A DNA stretch of 64,000 nucleotides, from the NCBI RefSeq assembly GCF_000346465.2, contig NC_034012.1, positions 21,797,169-21,861,168 on the forward strand, read 5' to 3'. Below are positions 1-15,200 of the stretch, in pieces. The position numbers and the translations under genes are program-made. This DNA is from Prunus persica (Eukaryota > Streptophyta > Magnoliopsida > Rosales > Rosaceae). The notes under the pieces are model-generated. The model saw nothing but the letters and a program-made list of their open reading frames with translations. It had not been told where the DNA came from and made no database searches. Every line of letters begins with the position of its first letter. The first letter of the stretch is position 1.

Positions 1-299
1 TGGTAAGCTGTGTTCTTTGAGTTTTTGGGATCCTGTAGTGGAAAATTTCCTGAAGAAGCTGGGTGAAGGAAGGCTTCTCTCTCTATAGGTGGTTGGCCCG
101 TCTGGATTTAGTCAGTCTTAAGTAGTATTCATGCTTCAACATATTTCATGGCTTGTAATGCTTTTGTGATTGATCACTGAAATTTGTTATTTTTCCATTA
201 TTTCTGTAGAGTTACTATTCAATTGACATTTGTTGTGCTCCACCTTTTTTTTTTATTTTATAGTTTTTATTTATTTATTTTAAAGATCTCTGTGTGCAG

Positions 300-3200
300 T
301 CAAAGATTGATCAACTTAAACTCATGGGCCCTGTTATTCTGAGTGGAATTCTGAAGTCACTTGATACAGTTTCAAGTTCAGAATCAGGTTTGCTTCCTAT
401 GCAATGAACGTTGTTAAACTTCTGTTCATTTGCACCTTTTACAATTAGATGAAAATGGCAGAATTTCAATCTGATTGATATAGTGCACTAAATCTACCCA
501 GATGTTACTGTGAGGGACTCCAAAACTTTTGCTTATCAAGCAATTGGGTTGCTTTCACAGCGTATGCCTCAACTTTTCAGGTTCAATATCTTCCTTTTTG
601 TTTCTTCTGGTTCCAGTTTTTATATTCTTTGACTTTGTAAATATTGTTCTCCTGATGTTCCTTTCATGCTTTGTGTTAGATTTTATAGTGGAAAAATATT
701 TGAATACATGTTTCCCTCCTTCCAGAGATAAGATTGACATGGCTGTGCGCCTTTTCGATGCACTGAAGGTGGAGACCCAGCATTTTCGCCTCAGTATTCA
801 GGAAGCAACCAATTCCCTTGCCACTGCTTACAAGGTATGGCACATGTTTTCTACTGGTTGAAACTAGGATAATGTTTGTCTATTTCGTGGAATCCTATTC
901 ATAAAGCTTTTGTTTGGCCCAGAATTTAGAAATATCAATTTGAACAAGCCGTTGAGTTAGGTTCATTTCCCCTTCTTTTTGATAAGGAACAAAAACCATT
1001 GATTTAGAAGCAAAAACAAAAAGAGGGCAGAAGAAGTATGACCATTTTTTGTTTTGTAATGTTTTCCTTTCCACTCCTCTATGATATTCAATTGCAGGAT
1101 GTGCTCATTTGGCATGGTTCATGGTTGTTCGTTGTATTCCTGAAAGAGTTGGGATACTCTGATTGCTTGTACTGCATTGTACTGTGAGAGTTATAAGCTT
1201 TGGGGAAAAAAGAGGGATATGGTGCTAGGGAGATGTCTGTGATGACATTTTTGGGTGGCATTGATCATATAAACAATGAAATAATAGAAAATACTTTGAG
1301 GGAGGAGTACTCACTCAATGTCTTTGGAGATTTTGCCCAGAAAGAAAGGCATTATGGCATAAGGTAATAAAAGCAAATATGGGTTACCAGACAGATGTTG
1401 GGATGCTAACATAGAGACGTTGGGATGCATAGAGACGTTGGGATGCTAATATAGAGACTAAGGGGAACTTCTGGAATCCTTGGAAGGACATTTCTCAAGG
1501 ATATAGATCATTTCAGAATATCTGGAAGTTGGTAGTTGGGAGAGGGCTTAAGGTGAGACTCTGCGATGAAATTTGGATAGGGGAAAATTCATTGGAAAAT
1601 GTTTTTCCAAGGTTGCATAGGCTTACCAAGGCATCATGGAATGTCCATTGCAAATTGAACAAATACATTCTCATTCCCTTTATAGCTGGGATTTTTGTTT
1701 TTGGAGAAATCTGAGAGAGAGAGAAATGGTGGACTCAATTCCTCGTGAAATGTTTTTCCAAGTGCTTTTACATAAACCTCTAATCACCAGATTGGAATCC
1801 CACCGTGTCGCAGCAACATTAGCACAAATGTCAATGTTTGTTCAAACCAGTAGGACCATAGAAACTGAAATTTTGGCAGTATTGGAGAGAAATTTTGTTG
1901 ACACTTGCTGTCATTGTTGTCAAAATGTTGCGAATATTGGAGCGATATTCTCTTTTATTTGTATTTTTCTTCACAATTGTTTTGGTTCTTATATAGATAT
2001 AATACTTTAAGCTTTTCCAAATCTATTTCATTCCCAGTTTTATTTCACTCTCTCTCATTTGTTCTAATTACCAGTTCTGTATATTCAAATTATTGATACT
2101 GGTTGTTATCTGCCTTTAGGGAGCTCCATCAACAGTGTTAAAGGATCTGGAGACACTTTTGCTGAAAAATTCTCAAGAGGTGTCATACTTTTGCTTTTTT
2201 TAGAGTATTGGTGGCACTAGTTTTCTTTCATTTATCTCTTTTCTCCATTTATCGGATTTGAATATATTATTTAATTGGGTTTCATAAATTAATTTCCTAA
2301 TGGAAGCCTGATTACGTGGTGCTTGCTGTTCACCAGGAACAAAGCGAAGTACGATTCTGTGTAATGAGATGGGCGACTTCTTTATTTGATTTGCAACATT
2401 GTCCAAGTCGTTTTATTTGTATGCTTGGGGCAGCTGATACTAAATTGGATATAAGGTATTGAAGTTTCCATTTTGCACTTATTATAGTATACTCAATACC
2501 GTCACATGCTGCAAGACGTATGTAAGGAGGAATCTATTGATCCTGCATCGAGCATTTTAGCCTCTTTTTAATACATCAATCTTCATCTTATCTTTTCAAT
2601 GTACTCTTAGGAATTTCTACTACTATTTATGTCGGTCAAAGACCTACGACCTCCCTCAATCATATTCTCTCTCTTTCTTTTGCCCATTAGATGCTGTAAA
2701 AAATAATGATTATAGGTTTCTTATTAGCTACTACCATTGGCCAACCAAATAGGCAATGGTTCCCTAAACATCCTTTTTGGTTTATGTTGCACAATACACA
2801 AATGTTAGTGTATTGTGAGCTTTGTCGGCTCAGCTCTAGTGTGCTACGAGCTTGAGCCTTTGTTTTCAATTGTCACTTAACAAGTTATATGAGGCTTGGT
2901 CAAAGGTTTTATTTATGTTATCCACGATAAATAATTTTTCCTTTAATGCAAGTCATTTGAATAAAAAATCTTGCTCTTGTTTCTTTTTGTTGGCATTTGG
3001 TCCTTCAGTGTAATATCGATTATATGTTAATGGACGGGGCTCCAAAGAGGTGGTTATAGGTTAGATAAATGTGGTTTACCAGTGCAATTATGGTTTACAT
3101 GTCAATGAGTGGGATTCTATAGAGGTGGTTGAAGCCTTTAATTTAAAGGTTGGATAAATCTTGTATACACCTGTGAAATTGGCTATTTTTTTTTATGGTT

Positions 3201-6200
3201 TTTATTTCTTTTATCTGCTTGGGTGGCTGGTTTTTTCCTGGTATCGTTTTGTTGGCCTTTTCTGCTGGTGGGTTTTATTGTTTGGTAAACCTCTATACTT
3301 GTGATATTATCTATCCCCATACTGGTGTGCGTTAGGATACATTGATGGAATGAGAGATTCAAAAGAAAATCATATCATGAACACTACACAATGGAGCAAA
3401 ATAAATGGACAAAGAAAATGGGGCTATGTTCAGCAAATTCCTGCCTATGCCCGTTAGACATTTTTGTTCATCACTATCATGACCAAGGAAGGTATTGGTC
3501 GTATGGGCACACCACTCATACAGCCAACACTACTCCAAAAGGGCTAGTTATAATAAGAGTCCAAGTATACAAGTGATGTGAGACTCAACACTCTCGCATA
3601 AACCAGAGACTTCCCGATTTGAATCCCTGATGTTCTTGTCAGGGGGCACAATCTAATCTCTGACAGGATCCAAACTTGTGTTGCAATGCCCTAAACCATA
3701 AACCCAAAATTTCAGACCTTCAAACCCCCCAACAAAGGTGAAGAAACAAACAGAGGACACCCATTAGGTATTTATTATTGGTTTTCCCGCTTTCCTTTGC
3801 TGCCATCCCTCCCTCCCTCCCTCATACATTTATCCTCTATGCTAAAAGCCAAAAACTAAAGTGTTACCAAATGGGCCCTTACTAGATGTTACAACTAGGA
3901 GCGTGCTAACAGAATGGCACAATACCCATATAGGATTAACCACTATTGAAGCTCCCATATCTTCCCAGTACATAACATGTGGAGTCACAATCCATGCCTG
4001 GACAATCCACACAAACTTGGGGTATGAGAAATATAATCGGTACAAGACACAGTTGAGTTAGATAGTCATCAATCCAACACAAAGAAAACCCTTGTGTATC
4101 AACATCTCAAGGAACACTCTCACAAATCACAATAGAGGTCTGGACTATTTCCTGCATTTTTTCAATGCAGCCAAACTACACAATTTATTAGGAGAAAGTC
4201 GTCGTGCTAACACACTGCAACTCCAGGTCTTTCTTCTTTTATTGCGTTTGCCTTCCCAGCCTTTCCTTTCCAAGCTCTACCCAGAGCTTTGTTGAACAAA
4301 AATGTCTTGTACTATTTCCTGCATTTTTTTCAATGCAGCCAAACTACACAATTTATTAGGAGAAAGTCGTCGTGCTAATACACTGCAACTCCAGGTCTTT
4401 CTTCTTTTATTGCCTTTGCCTTCCCAGCCTTTCCTTTCCAAGCTCTACCCAGAGCTTTGTTGAACAAAAATGTCTTGTACTTTTATTTTTCATGGAGTAA
4501 AACTGCTCATTTGTAAGCTGTGAATTGATTGTTCACTTCATGGTGAATAACACTGAGAATAACAAGGGGATGGGGATAGAAAAGCATGAGGTTTCTGTCT
4601 ACCCTTTGGGCTTTCGTTTTGTCCGATTTCAGGGATGTACACTCTCCTCTATTTTGCTAGAATGGAAGGCAGCATATACGATAATTCCTTTGTTGTAGTC
4701 TTTGTCTTTCCCTTGTAATCATATGTACTCTGTTTGTTGGTGGACTCCTTGTTCATATCTTTGTACTTTTCTTTTCTGTTATAAAATTTGTTTCTTCTCA
4801 GAAAAAGGAACAAGATTAGGACTCTATTTGTCTTCGTATTTATGTAATTTTTTTGTTGACACAATTTTACATTGCACCTTGTTTGTTCCTTTTTGAAGGG
4901 AGATAGCACTTGAAGGCCTTTTACTTGTTAAAGATGATGGGCAAAGTATGAGTCAGAAGCAGGATCTGGTTTATCCAAAACTTGGAGTCATGCTAGATTT
5001 TATTCTTAGTCAGCAGCCAAACTTGTTAGAATCAGCTGAGATGAGGGAGCAGAAACTTCATTTTCCTTCAAAAACGTATCTAGTTATGATTGAATTTCTG
5101 TTGAAGTGCTTTGAGTCAGAATTGGAGCAAAACATTTCTATTAAAGGATTATCTGATTTTCAGTCTTCAGTAGAAGCACTGTGTTTACTTCTAGAACATG
5201 CTATGGCCTTTGAAGGGTCTGTCGAGTTGCATGCCAGGGCTTCCAAGGCTTTAATTGCAATTGGATCTTGTATGCCCAAGGTTGTGACTGAAATTTTTCT
5301 TCTTATTTACGAGTGTGCTCTTTCGCTTCATGTTTTTGCATATCTGACAAATCTTACTTCTTTATAGCTGATAGCTTCACGCTATGCACAAAAGGTTTCA
5401 TGGCTAAAGCAATTACTGAGTCATGTTGACTTGGATACCCGTGAAGCTGCAGCACGTTTACTTGGGTTTGCTTCTTCTGCTCTTGCTATGGCTGAATCAT
5501 CTGCTCTTATCTCTGAGCTAATTGCCTCAGTTAGTGGAAGGCATAAGCTAAGGTTTGTAGCATATATCTTGCACAATGAAGGGTTCAACAAAATTGTCTT
5601 TCAATTATACTGTTTTTTGTGATGGTAATATAACCTCTCATTCTAGGGTTGGTTGAAATATTCTTCAGGTTTGAGGCTCAGCATGGAGCATTATGTGCAG
5701 TAGGATATGTAACTGCTGATTGTATGTCTCGAACACCTGCTGTAAGTTGTATAAGTTTTATTTTCTCTCTCATTATATATTTTAATTGTTTGGGTAATAT
5801 GTGGGCTTTCATTTAAAATGTCTGTCGCCCCTTATTCTACAAAAAGTAATATAGAAAGATCCCACACTTCAAACATAAATATTCCTTTATTCCATTCATC
5901 CATACTAATTCTTTCCCCAATAATATTTTTAGGGTTTGATGACATTCATCTCCTTGACTGTAATTAGTTGATCTAAGTTCAGCAATAAACCATTCACTTG
6001 GAATTTATCATGAATGTTCTCCAAGATTTATTGTTTACTTTGTTTAGTTTTGTCTCTGATGTGGATCAGTTTTCAGTATCCTCAGATTTTGAGGATTGGT
6101 CTTTTTCATGCAATTTTTTCTTATCGGGGTTCTGTTGCATTAATTTTTTTCTTGGTGTTCTTTTTTCTGTTTTTCTTTCTGTTTTTGTTGTTTTAGACGG

Positions 6201-9200
6201 GTGGTGTTGAACAAAAATTATTGTTTCCTGTGAAAGAAATGGTTTCCCTCTGATGTTGCAGACGTCTTACCAAATAATCTTGGGCTATTCTTTATCTTGG
6301 TGACCTTGCTTCAATTGAAAGTTAATGGTCACTAAAAAATTTCTTTCCTGTTCATATTTGTCTGTAAATAATAAACTTGACTTGATTATGTTTTATTTCA
6401 GTTGGCTTTCTTCGCAATTTACTAGTGTATTTTGATTCATTTTCTTTGCTCACAATTTACTTATGTCATTTTGTTGAACATTCATATTTCTGTAGATCCC
6501 AGACACACTGTTTCAAAGTACACTAAAGTGCCTTGTTGATGTTGCTAATAGTGAGACTGCAGCACTAGCTTCAGTGGCGATCCAAGCCTTAGGTCATATT
6601 GGGCTGATTGTTCCATTGCCTTCACTTATTATTGATTCGAATTCAGGTAACTCGATTGTTTTTGCACATTTCATGTACTGCCTCAACCAACTTATCATTT
6701 CTCTGCACCTTGGGTTGAGATTTTTACTAACCGAATCGTTAAACTGCAGTTGATATTCTGACGGTTCTACATGAGAAATTGAGAAAGCTACTCAGTGGTG
6801 ATGATACTAAAGCAATTCAAAAAATTGTTATATCCATTGGCCATATGTGTGTAAAGGAAACTTCATCTTCGCGTCTAAATATTGCCCTTGACTTGAGTTT
6901 CAGTCTTTGCCGGTCCAAGGTTTGCGTGAAACTATTTTCTTATCAACTAATTTGCATGTACCCACATCGTACTCTCTTGTGGTGGACCAAAATAAATCAA
7001 GGGTATGGGAAAATCTCTAATTCTTGCAACTCTTGATTTATACAGGTTGAGGATGTCCTCTTTGCTGTTGGCGAGGCTCTATCATTTCTGTGGGGTGGTG
7101 TTCCAGTGACTGCTGATTTGATTCTCAAAGCTAATTATTCACTTTCCATGGCTTCAAACTTTCTTATGGGAGATGTGAACTCATCTCTATCAAAAAATAG
7201 CCATATTGAAACAAATGAAGCCGAGGAAGATCGTTATGCTATGGTTAGAGATGCAATTACTAAAAAGCTCTTTGATGATCTTCTATACAGCACAAGAAAA
7301 GAAGAACGTTGTGCTGGAACTGTTTGGTTATTATCAATTACAATGTATTGTGGCCATAACCCTGCTGTTCAGAAAATGCTTCCAGACATTCAGGTTTGTC
7401 TTTGGTTCACTTGTAAAATTTTCCACTCGTATTTCTCGAGTTCCCTTTGCATTGGGTTCATTTTTTATTGTCACCATTGTTTGCAAATAGATGCGCAGTG
7501 GTTAATGAGAATCTCAGTGCATTATATTTTGGCACCTTGGAAGTTGTGGTTATCAATGAAAATTTATAGAGAACGGATTCCTCTTTTGAATGCTTAATTT
7601 CGAGTGATGGATGTTATAAATTGGAGTATTAGATTATAAATTTCCATATGCATGCAGGAGGCTTTTTCACATCTTCTCGGTGAACAAAATGAACTTACAC
7701 AGGAGCTGGCCTCGCAAGGGATGAGCATTGTGTATGAACTTGGTGATGCCTCAATGAAGGAAAACTTGGTGCATGCACTTGTTAACTCTCTAACTGGTTC
7801 AGGGAAGAGGAAAAGAGCTATCAAGGTGAGGTTCTGTCTGTCTCAGTCTGTCTGTCTGTCTCTGTCTGCCTCGCTCTCTCTCTCTCTCTCTCTCTCTGCA
7901 TCTCTTTAAGTTCTTAGGTTCTTCTATTTTTTGTTATTTAGCTCGTTGAAGACTCTGAAGTGTTTCAAGAGGGAGTTATTGGTGAAGGTCTTAGTGGAGG
8001 GAAACTCAGCACGTATAAGGAGCTTTGCAACGTAGCGAATGAGATGGGACAGCCAGATCTAATTTATAAGTTTATGGATCTGGCTAATTATCAAGCTTCT
8101 TTAAATTCCAAGAGGGGTGCTGCCTTTGGATTTTCAAAGATAGCAAAGCAAGCAGGAGATGCTCTAAAACCACACCTACGTTCATTGATTCCAAGGCTTG
8201 TGCGGTACCAATACGATCCTGATAAAAATGTGCAGGTATTCATTCATTTACTTTCCTACATAAAGTAAGAAAGCAGCACATTCTTAAACATTTATAAATA
8301 TGTAACTACTGTGTCATGTCTGCTACTTCTTCTCTGTCAAATGTTTTTTTCCTTTTCCTTTTACAATTGGTAATGTTGGAAGTTCTGAAAGTATCCATCT
8401 ATTCAATTAAGTTCATCTTTGCATTAACTTTCTCATTATTGCTTTCCTGTTATGTACTTAGGATGCTATGGCACACATATGGAAGTCACTTGTGGCAGAT
8501 TCAAAGAAAACCATTGATGAAAACTTGGACCTTATTGTTGATGATTTGTTAATACAATGTGGATCCCGGCTTTGGCGCTCCCGTGAGTCATCCTGTCTTG
8601 CCCTTGCAGATATTATCCAGGGGCGAAAGTTTGATCAGGTGAGAAGCGTGTAATAGATCTCGTGTTTTTGTGTTGGCAATTGAAACTCTGCAGTGTTAGT
8701 TGTAAGATGCTTCAAATTTCTCAGGAATAAAACTGGGGTGCATTTGAAATTTTTTAGATATAGATTCATCTGAGAATATCTCGTGCAAAGTAATGCAAGT
8801 CCGACTTTGCTCTACACCCATTTCCCAACACCTCCTTCCACCCCTGGTATGGCGATCCCCTCAATGTCCTGTTCTGGAACTTAGCGCAGAGGGATCGTTC
8901 CTAGTAGATTATTAGATAGAATTAGATATTCGTATTTCCTTGCCTTGGTTTGGCATTAATGTTGTTTTCTTTATGCTTTTGGTGGATTACTTACGGTACA
9001 GTCCTGATGAAATAAAAATTCGTATTTTCATTTTCAGAAAAAAAAAAAAAAAAAAAAAAAAGCAATTACATTTTGAAATTCTCGTGTCTGTATGTGTTTT
9101 GTTCATACACTCCCCTGGAACACGCCCTGCTTCTGTCCTGCTCTAGTATACTTTAGCCATATTTTGGTTTTCCCCTTCAGTCAAACCCAGGGTAGTAGCT

Positions 9201-12200
9201 TCTTTCCATCTCTGCTGTGTCATTGTTACTTTATTCTGAGATCAGTAAGCTTGCTGAGATTTTCCGTGTAATCCAACATTCTCGTGCTGTTATCTGTTTG
9301 TTATTTGGTAAAATCTTCTATCTTTTCTTTTTCTTTACGCTTATTTTTTCTTTCTAAATTCTGGTACTCTAAGGTTGCGAAGCATTTAAGGAAATTATGG
9401 TCAGCAGCATTCCGTGCCATGGATGACATAAAAGAGACTGTTCGAAACTCTGGGGATAAGTTATGTCGTGCTTTAACTTCATTGACAGTGAGGCTTTCTG
9501 ATGTCTCCCTAACTGGTGTATCAGAGGCACGCCAAACAATGGATATTGTTCTGCCGTTTTTGCTTACAGAAGGAATACTAAGTAAAGTTGACAGTATCCG
9601 GAAAGCATCTATTGGAATTGTTATGAAGCTAGCAAAGGTTAGCATTGTGTTTATGTTTTTATAGGTGAAGAATAACTATGTACCCAATAAGGAATACTAC
9701 CCATTACCATTGTGCTTTAGTTCATCCAATAATACATAGTCATTTGCACAAAACATTATACATATTCACTGTTAGCATAACATTGGCCATGAAGTTTCTC
9801 TGGACACTTTAAAATTTCCAGAACAAGACCTAAAGTTGTCATCTTTTGCTAAATTAAAACATCCATTGATATTGATGTGTTTTCTCGTGAGTGGTTTGAA
9901 ATTTGTGACTTTTTTGTTTTCGCCTTATTTATAGGGTGCAGGGATTGCAATCCGTCCGCATTTATCTGATTTAGTTTGCTGCATGCTGGAAAGTTTATCA
10001 AGCCTTGAGGACCAAGGGCTTAACTATGTTGAGGTTTGTCGAGATTTTATGTCCATCTCGTGTTTAGTATTTGGCTCACACTTTCTTCCAACGCCTTTGC
10101 TAATTTTACTTTCCTGTTCCAGTTGCATGCAGCAAATGTTGGAATACAGACAGAGAAGCTTGAAAACTTGAGAATTTCAATTGCAAAAGGCTCTCCCATG
10201 TGGGAAACTCTGGATCTATGCATAAAAGTTGTGGATTCAGAAGCATTAGATCAATTGGTTCCTCGCCTTGCTCAGTTGGTTCGATCTGGAGTTGGCCTCA
10301 ATACAAGGTTTGGTTTTGTTTTATTGTAATACAATAAATTAAGGAATAATGATTAGGAATGACAGTTAGGCATGGTTTTCTTTGTAAAGATTAGATTATT
10401 CATTACTTGCAACATTGCATCTAATTCTAAAGTAGTAAATTTTACATTTCTTACCACTTTAACAGCACTAAGTCCTTCAAAAAAGATGCTGCACTAAACC
10501 CTAAACCCTATATTGGTTTACTCCCAAAATATTAAGTCGTTAAGGTATGTGCCTACAGTTACCTTATATTTTAACAATGAGAAATGAAATGAAATGAAAT
10601 GTTATACACAGTTCTCCTTATGCTTTTTTATCTCCTTGTAGTCTACGCCTAAGAATATGTATGACTTTGTACTGTGTGATTATAAATAAATAAAAAAAGA
10701 ACAGAAAACAAAAAAGTAGTATTACAAATATACATTATCTTTGATGGCAAGAATGATAAACTGAGAATCTTGCTTGGTGTCCGCGAGATACCTAAGAACT
10801 TTTTGGAAATTATATAACTGTTACTAATTCTTTGTACGGCCTTTATATTTTCTGTCACAGGGTTGGTATTGCCAGCTTTATTACATTACTAGTTCAAAAA
10901 GTTGGTGTTGAAATCAAACCATATACAAGCAGGCTACTGAGGCTATTGTTTCCGGTTGTCAAGGACGAAAAAAGTGCTGCATCAAAACGTGCCTTTGCCA
11001 GTGCTTGTGCAATTGTTTTAAAGCATGCAGCACCTACGCAGGCTGAAATGTTGATCGACGACAGTGCAGCTTTGCATAATGGCGATAAAAATGCTCAAGT
11101 TTCATGTGCAATTTTATTAAAAAGCTATTCATCCATGGCCTCAGATGTTGTGAGTGGATATCTTGCAGCAATTATTCCAGTTATTTTTATCTCAAGGTCT
11201 GAATCATACACTTGGCTCCTTTTCTGTTTTTCCTTTTCGTTAAAGAAACATTTTTCAGAGCCTGTATCATTTTAACGTTTGCATGTATAGTTTTAAACAA
11301 TTGTGAGTTTACTACCCAGAGATGAAGGCTGGGCTGCTATTTCATTAAGGATATGTTTACTTACTAGGAATGGGGGAAGCCATGAATCAAGGAACTTAGA
11401 TAGGGGAATCAAGGAATTGGAATTGGCTCAACTACCCCACCCTAGCTGATCCAATTACTGATTGTGATGGTATTTGATTATGAATTTTAACATGGAACCC
11501 ACATTATTTTTTATTCCTTATGTGTTAGTAAACACAGTTAAAATCAAGAATTGGAATAATCCCATACCCATTCCTGATAAGTAAACATGCTATAAAATGT
11601 TAAGATAAAGAAACCTGTTCAATTACAGTTTAGGATTACCCCACAAGTGTTGAATATATTCAGTTTCGTCAGCATAAACTATTAGCAACAGTGAAATTTA
11701 CACAACAAAGATTTGATCAAACAATGAATTAAAAATTAATGAAACTCTACACCTTGTAATTTGCTCTATGTTACTCATCTTTCTTAAAACCATTATCCTG
11801 GGAAGTCCAAATCAAGGAGTCGGGCTAAAGTATCTAACTTTGTGAGCACTTAACTTTAGGTGAAAGTTTTTTATTGAGAATTTCTCACTAGTGATATCTC
11901 CATTGAATAAAAGTCTGATGACCATCATCGTTAAACCACATAAAAGATTTGTATTTAAATGAACTTGTATCCTTAGAAATCTAATGGTTCATATGCAGAT
12001 TCGAGGATGACAAGTTTGTTTCTGGCCTGTTTGAAGAGTTGTGGGAAGAGCATACAAGTAGTGAAAGGGTAGCCCTCCAGTTGTACTTGGAAGAAATTGT
12101 TTCGTTGATTTGTGAAGGCATTGGATCATCATCGTGGGCAAGTAAAAAGAGGGTATGTGCTATCTTTTTTCAATTTACACTTTAGTCATTGTTGTAGGTC

Positions 12201-15200
12201 ATATTCTTGAGATTATTCTTAGTGTTTCAATTCCCAACTTACAGTCAGCCCAGGCAATCTCCAAGCTCAGTGAGGTTTTAGGTGAATCCCTGTCTTCTCA
12301 CTATCATGTCTTGCTCCAATCTCTTATGAAAGAGATTCCTGGTCGGTTATGGGAGGTAAGAATTTTTATTCATGATCTTTGGTAAACAGACAGATAAAAA
12401 ATTAAATAAGCAAAGTGTAGATCATCTGAATAAATTCCATTTTATTTAATGTGACAGGGAAAGGATGCTCTATTACATGCAATAGCTGCTCTTTCTGTGT
12501 CTTGCCATAAAGCAATTTCAAGTGATGATCCTGCCACTATGAATGAAATTTTGAGCGTAGTATCTTCTGCATGCACAAAAAAAGCAAAGAAATACCGTGA
12601 AGCAGCTCTCTCTTGTCTTGAACAGGTAAGCATTCCATCATAAATTGCTCCTTTTTAAGTTTTTATTTTCTGGGAAGTATATTGATCTTGCTGTAACCCT
12701 ATTTAGAGGAAGAATAAAGTGTTGCAATCCATATGGGCTACATTGTCAAAGAATTTTAGGCAGTTTTCTTTTGGTTAAATTTTCGAAAGAAATAGGATGC
12801 CCGGGTTGCTGATGCATTAAAATTCTGATTGATTTTCCTCCCATCAATCAAATCATTCAAATATATGGATCATCAACATTCTTGTCAAACTAGTTTATTG
12901 TACATAGTCTAGGTTCAGAAGTTAGAAACTACTTTATTGAAATCTAGATGACAAGAGTGCAAATGTCAATCTACAGTGTACTTCTTACTGATTGTCCTTG
13001 GCATTACCATGCAATCTATGCTTCGATTCATGTTACTTCTTTTACTGTTTTATAGGCTTCTGGAATATGATCTGCTTTTATTTGTACTTCTGTTCAGTTG
13101 CCATCATAATGGTCTTATTTTGACACACGTCTTGTAACCAAGTTTTCCTGCATGAATTTGTTTTCAGGTTGTAAAAGCCTTTGGTAATCAAGAGTTCTTT
13201 AATGTGGTTTTTCCGTTATTATATGAGATGTTCACTTCTGGCACTCTCACTCAGTCTGGGAAAGCAACTTTGGTTGTTGATGCTGCTAAAGCAGGTTGGT
13301 AGATAACACTTTTTCTTACTATATCTAAGAAGTTAATTTCTAATTTCTATAGTAAGTCAGATAAAGTATTGGGTATCGGTCCATTGCTACTGGTGTCCTA
13401 TTGATATACTTGGGATGCTTAGTGTCTGAGAATAAAAATGAAACTCACTTTATCAACATCAGTAAGCTCTCATAACCTTGTTATAAAGTGATTTTTTTGG
13501 AATATTTAGTGCAGACCAGACCAGAAGGCAATTTTTATGAAGTTATATATTTGTTTTTATTGTTTTCTATGTTGTTGGTTGTGGTATGCCAAAAGATCGT
13601 AATAATGGCCTTGCTGTTACTGTGTTGTACGGTGACATGACTCATGATGTTGTAGGTACTTGGCATGTTTATGGCTGACTTAAGGTACTATTTAGGAATC
13701 TCTTATTCTACTAGGAAGTGTAGAAAGTAGAGAGATTGGATTTAGTTATGTGTTGTCCGAACTTAGATTTTGAAAACTCTGCTGGATCCATCTATTTTTA
13801 GGCTAACAGTATGATCATATCTTTAATGTTGGTGCGATTGCCTTAATATGTGTAGTGCACTTTTAAAAAATATGAAGTTAACTAGGGCTGCTAGTGTGTA
13901 ATTGCTTGCTTGCCCTTTTTTGAACATCCTTGTATAGCTATTTAAACGCCTCTTATCAACAGAGAAGAATATACTGAAAATAATCTAAAAAATAACGGTT
14001 TCTACACAGAAGAAGATCAAGTTGAAAAGTTTTCTGTTCCGCACAACAAAGTTTTGGACTGCATGACAGCCTGCATCCACGTGGCACATATAAATGATAT
14101 TGTTGGGCAACAGAAGAACTTAATGCATGTGTTCATTGCCACCATGTCATCTGGACTTCCGTGGACAGGTACCCTCTTGTGGCCCTTTTCCCCCTTTCGT
14201 TTGTGTACTACTCTCTAAGATCTTGTATCTTGTTGATTGAACTTTCATGGCAGTCAAAATATCTGCACTTTCATCAACAAAGGAACTTTGTTCAAGGCTT
14301 CAGAAAGTTCTGGATGACTCTCAAGAATCTCCCGCAAATGCCAACATAATTTCTTTAGTTCAGGAGGTAATCGAAGTTTATTCATCATTATAATTTTTTA
14401 TCAAACTTGCGTAACACCTTTTTTTACCTGTGTTCAGTTGTTTCTCTCAATGCCACCTCAAATAGTTGAATGCATAAGCACAGTTAAGGTTGCCCAGGTA
14501 TGTTGCCTTTTTCCTTCTTTGGTATCCTGTGCACCCCATTTTCTGTTGTACCGATTGTTCATTGGGTGACCTTATCTTATTCGTGTACAAGGTTCTGAAA
14601 TAAAGCATCAGGAAACCAGATGTAAATGGTTCCTGATGATCCCTTTAACAGAAATCATCATAATACATACGTATAATGAATACAAGTTACCAACAATAAC
14701 CTTAATTAATCAACAATATCCCCTTTGTAGCATCTACTTTCCACAATATATGATCCAAACAATATTTTGGTGATAATGATATTTTGCAACATTACATGTG
14801 CCCTGTCCAAATTCAGCAACTAAGGTTACGACTTGTGAATAAAACAATACTTTCATTTTAATTTCATCTAGATCGTTGAAATTCATTTCAAACTGAATGA
14901 AGATGTGTTTGTTAACCTGATCTTATTATATCACAATTAACGCAGATCATTCAAACTACCTACACATTAGCCCAATTGTCCCTTTCACAGTTTTCACATC
15001 CCCATCACCATTTTAGTTCTTGTTCGTCCTGAGGCAAAATTCTAACATACATTAGTTCTTGTTCTTCCTTAGGCAAAATTCTGGCATACATGGGCTCATA
15101 TCATCTATACTATTATAGAAAGTCAACAGCTATTCTGGTTTCTCCTTTTTCTTTTTTTTTCTTTTGTTTGTTTAATACAAGAGATATTGGGGGAGCGAGA

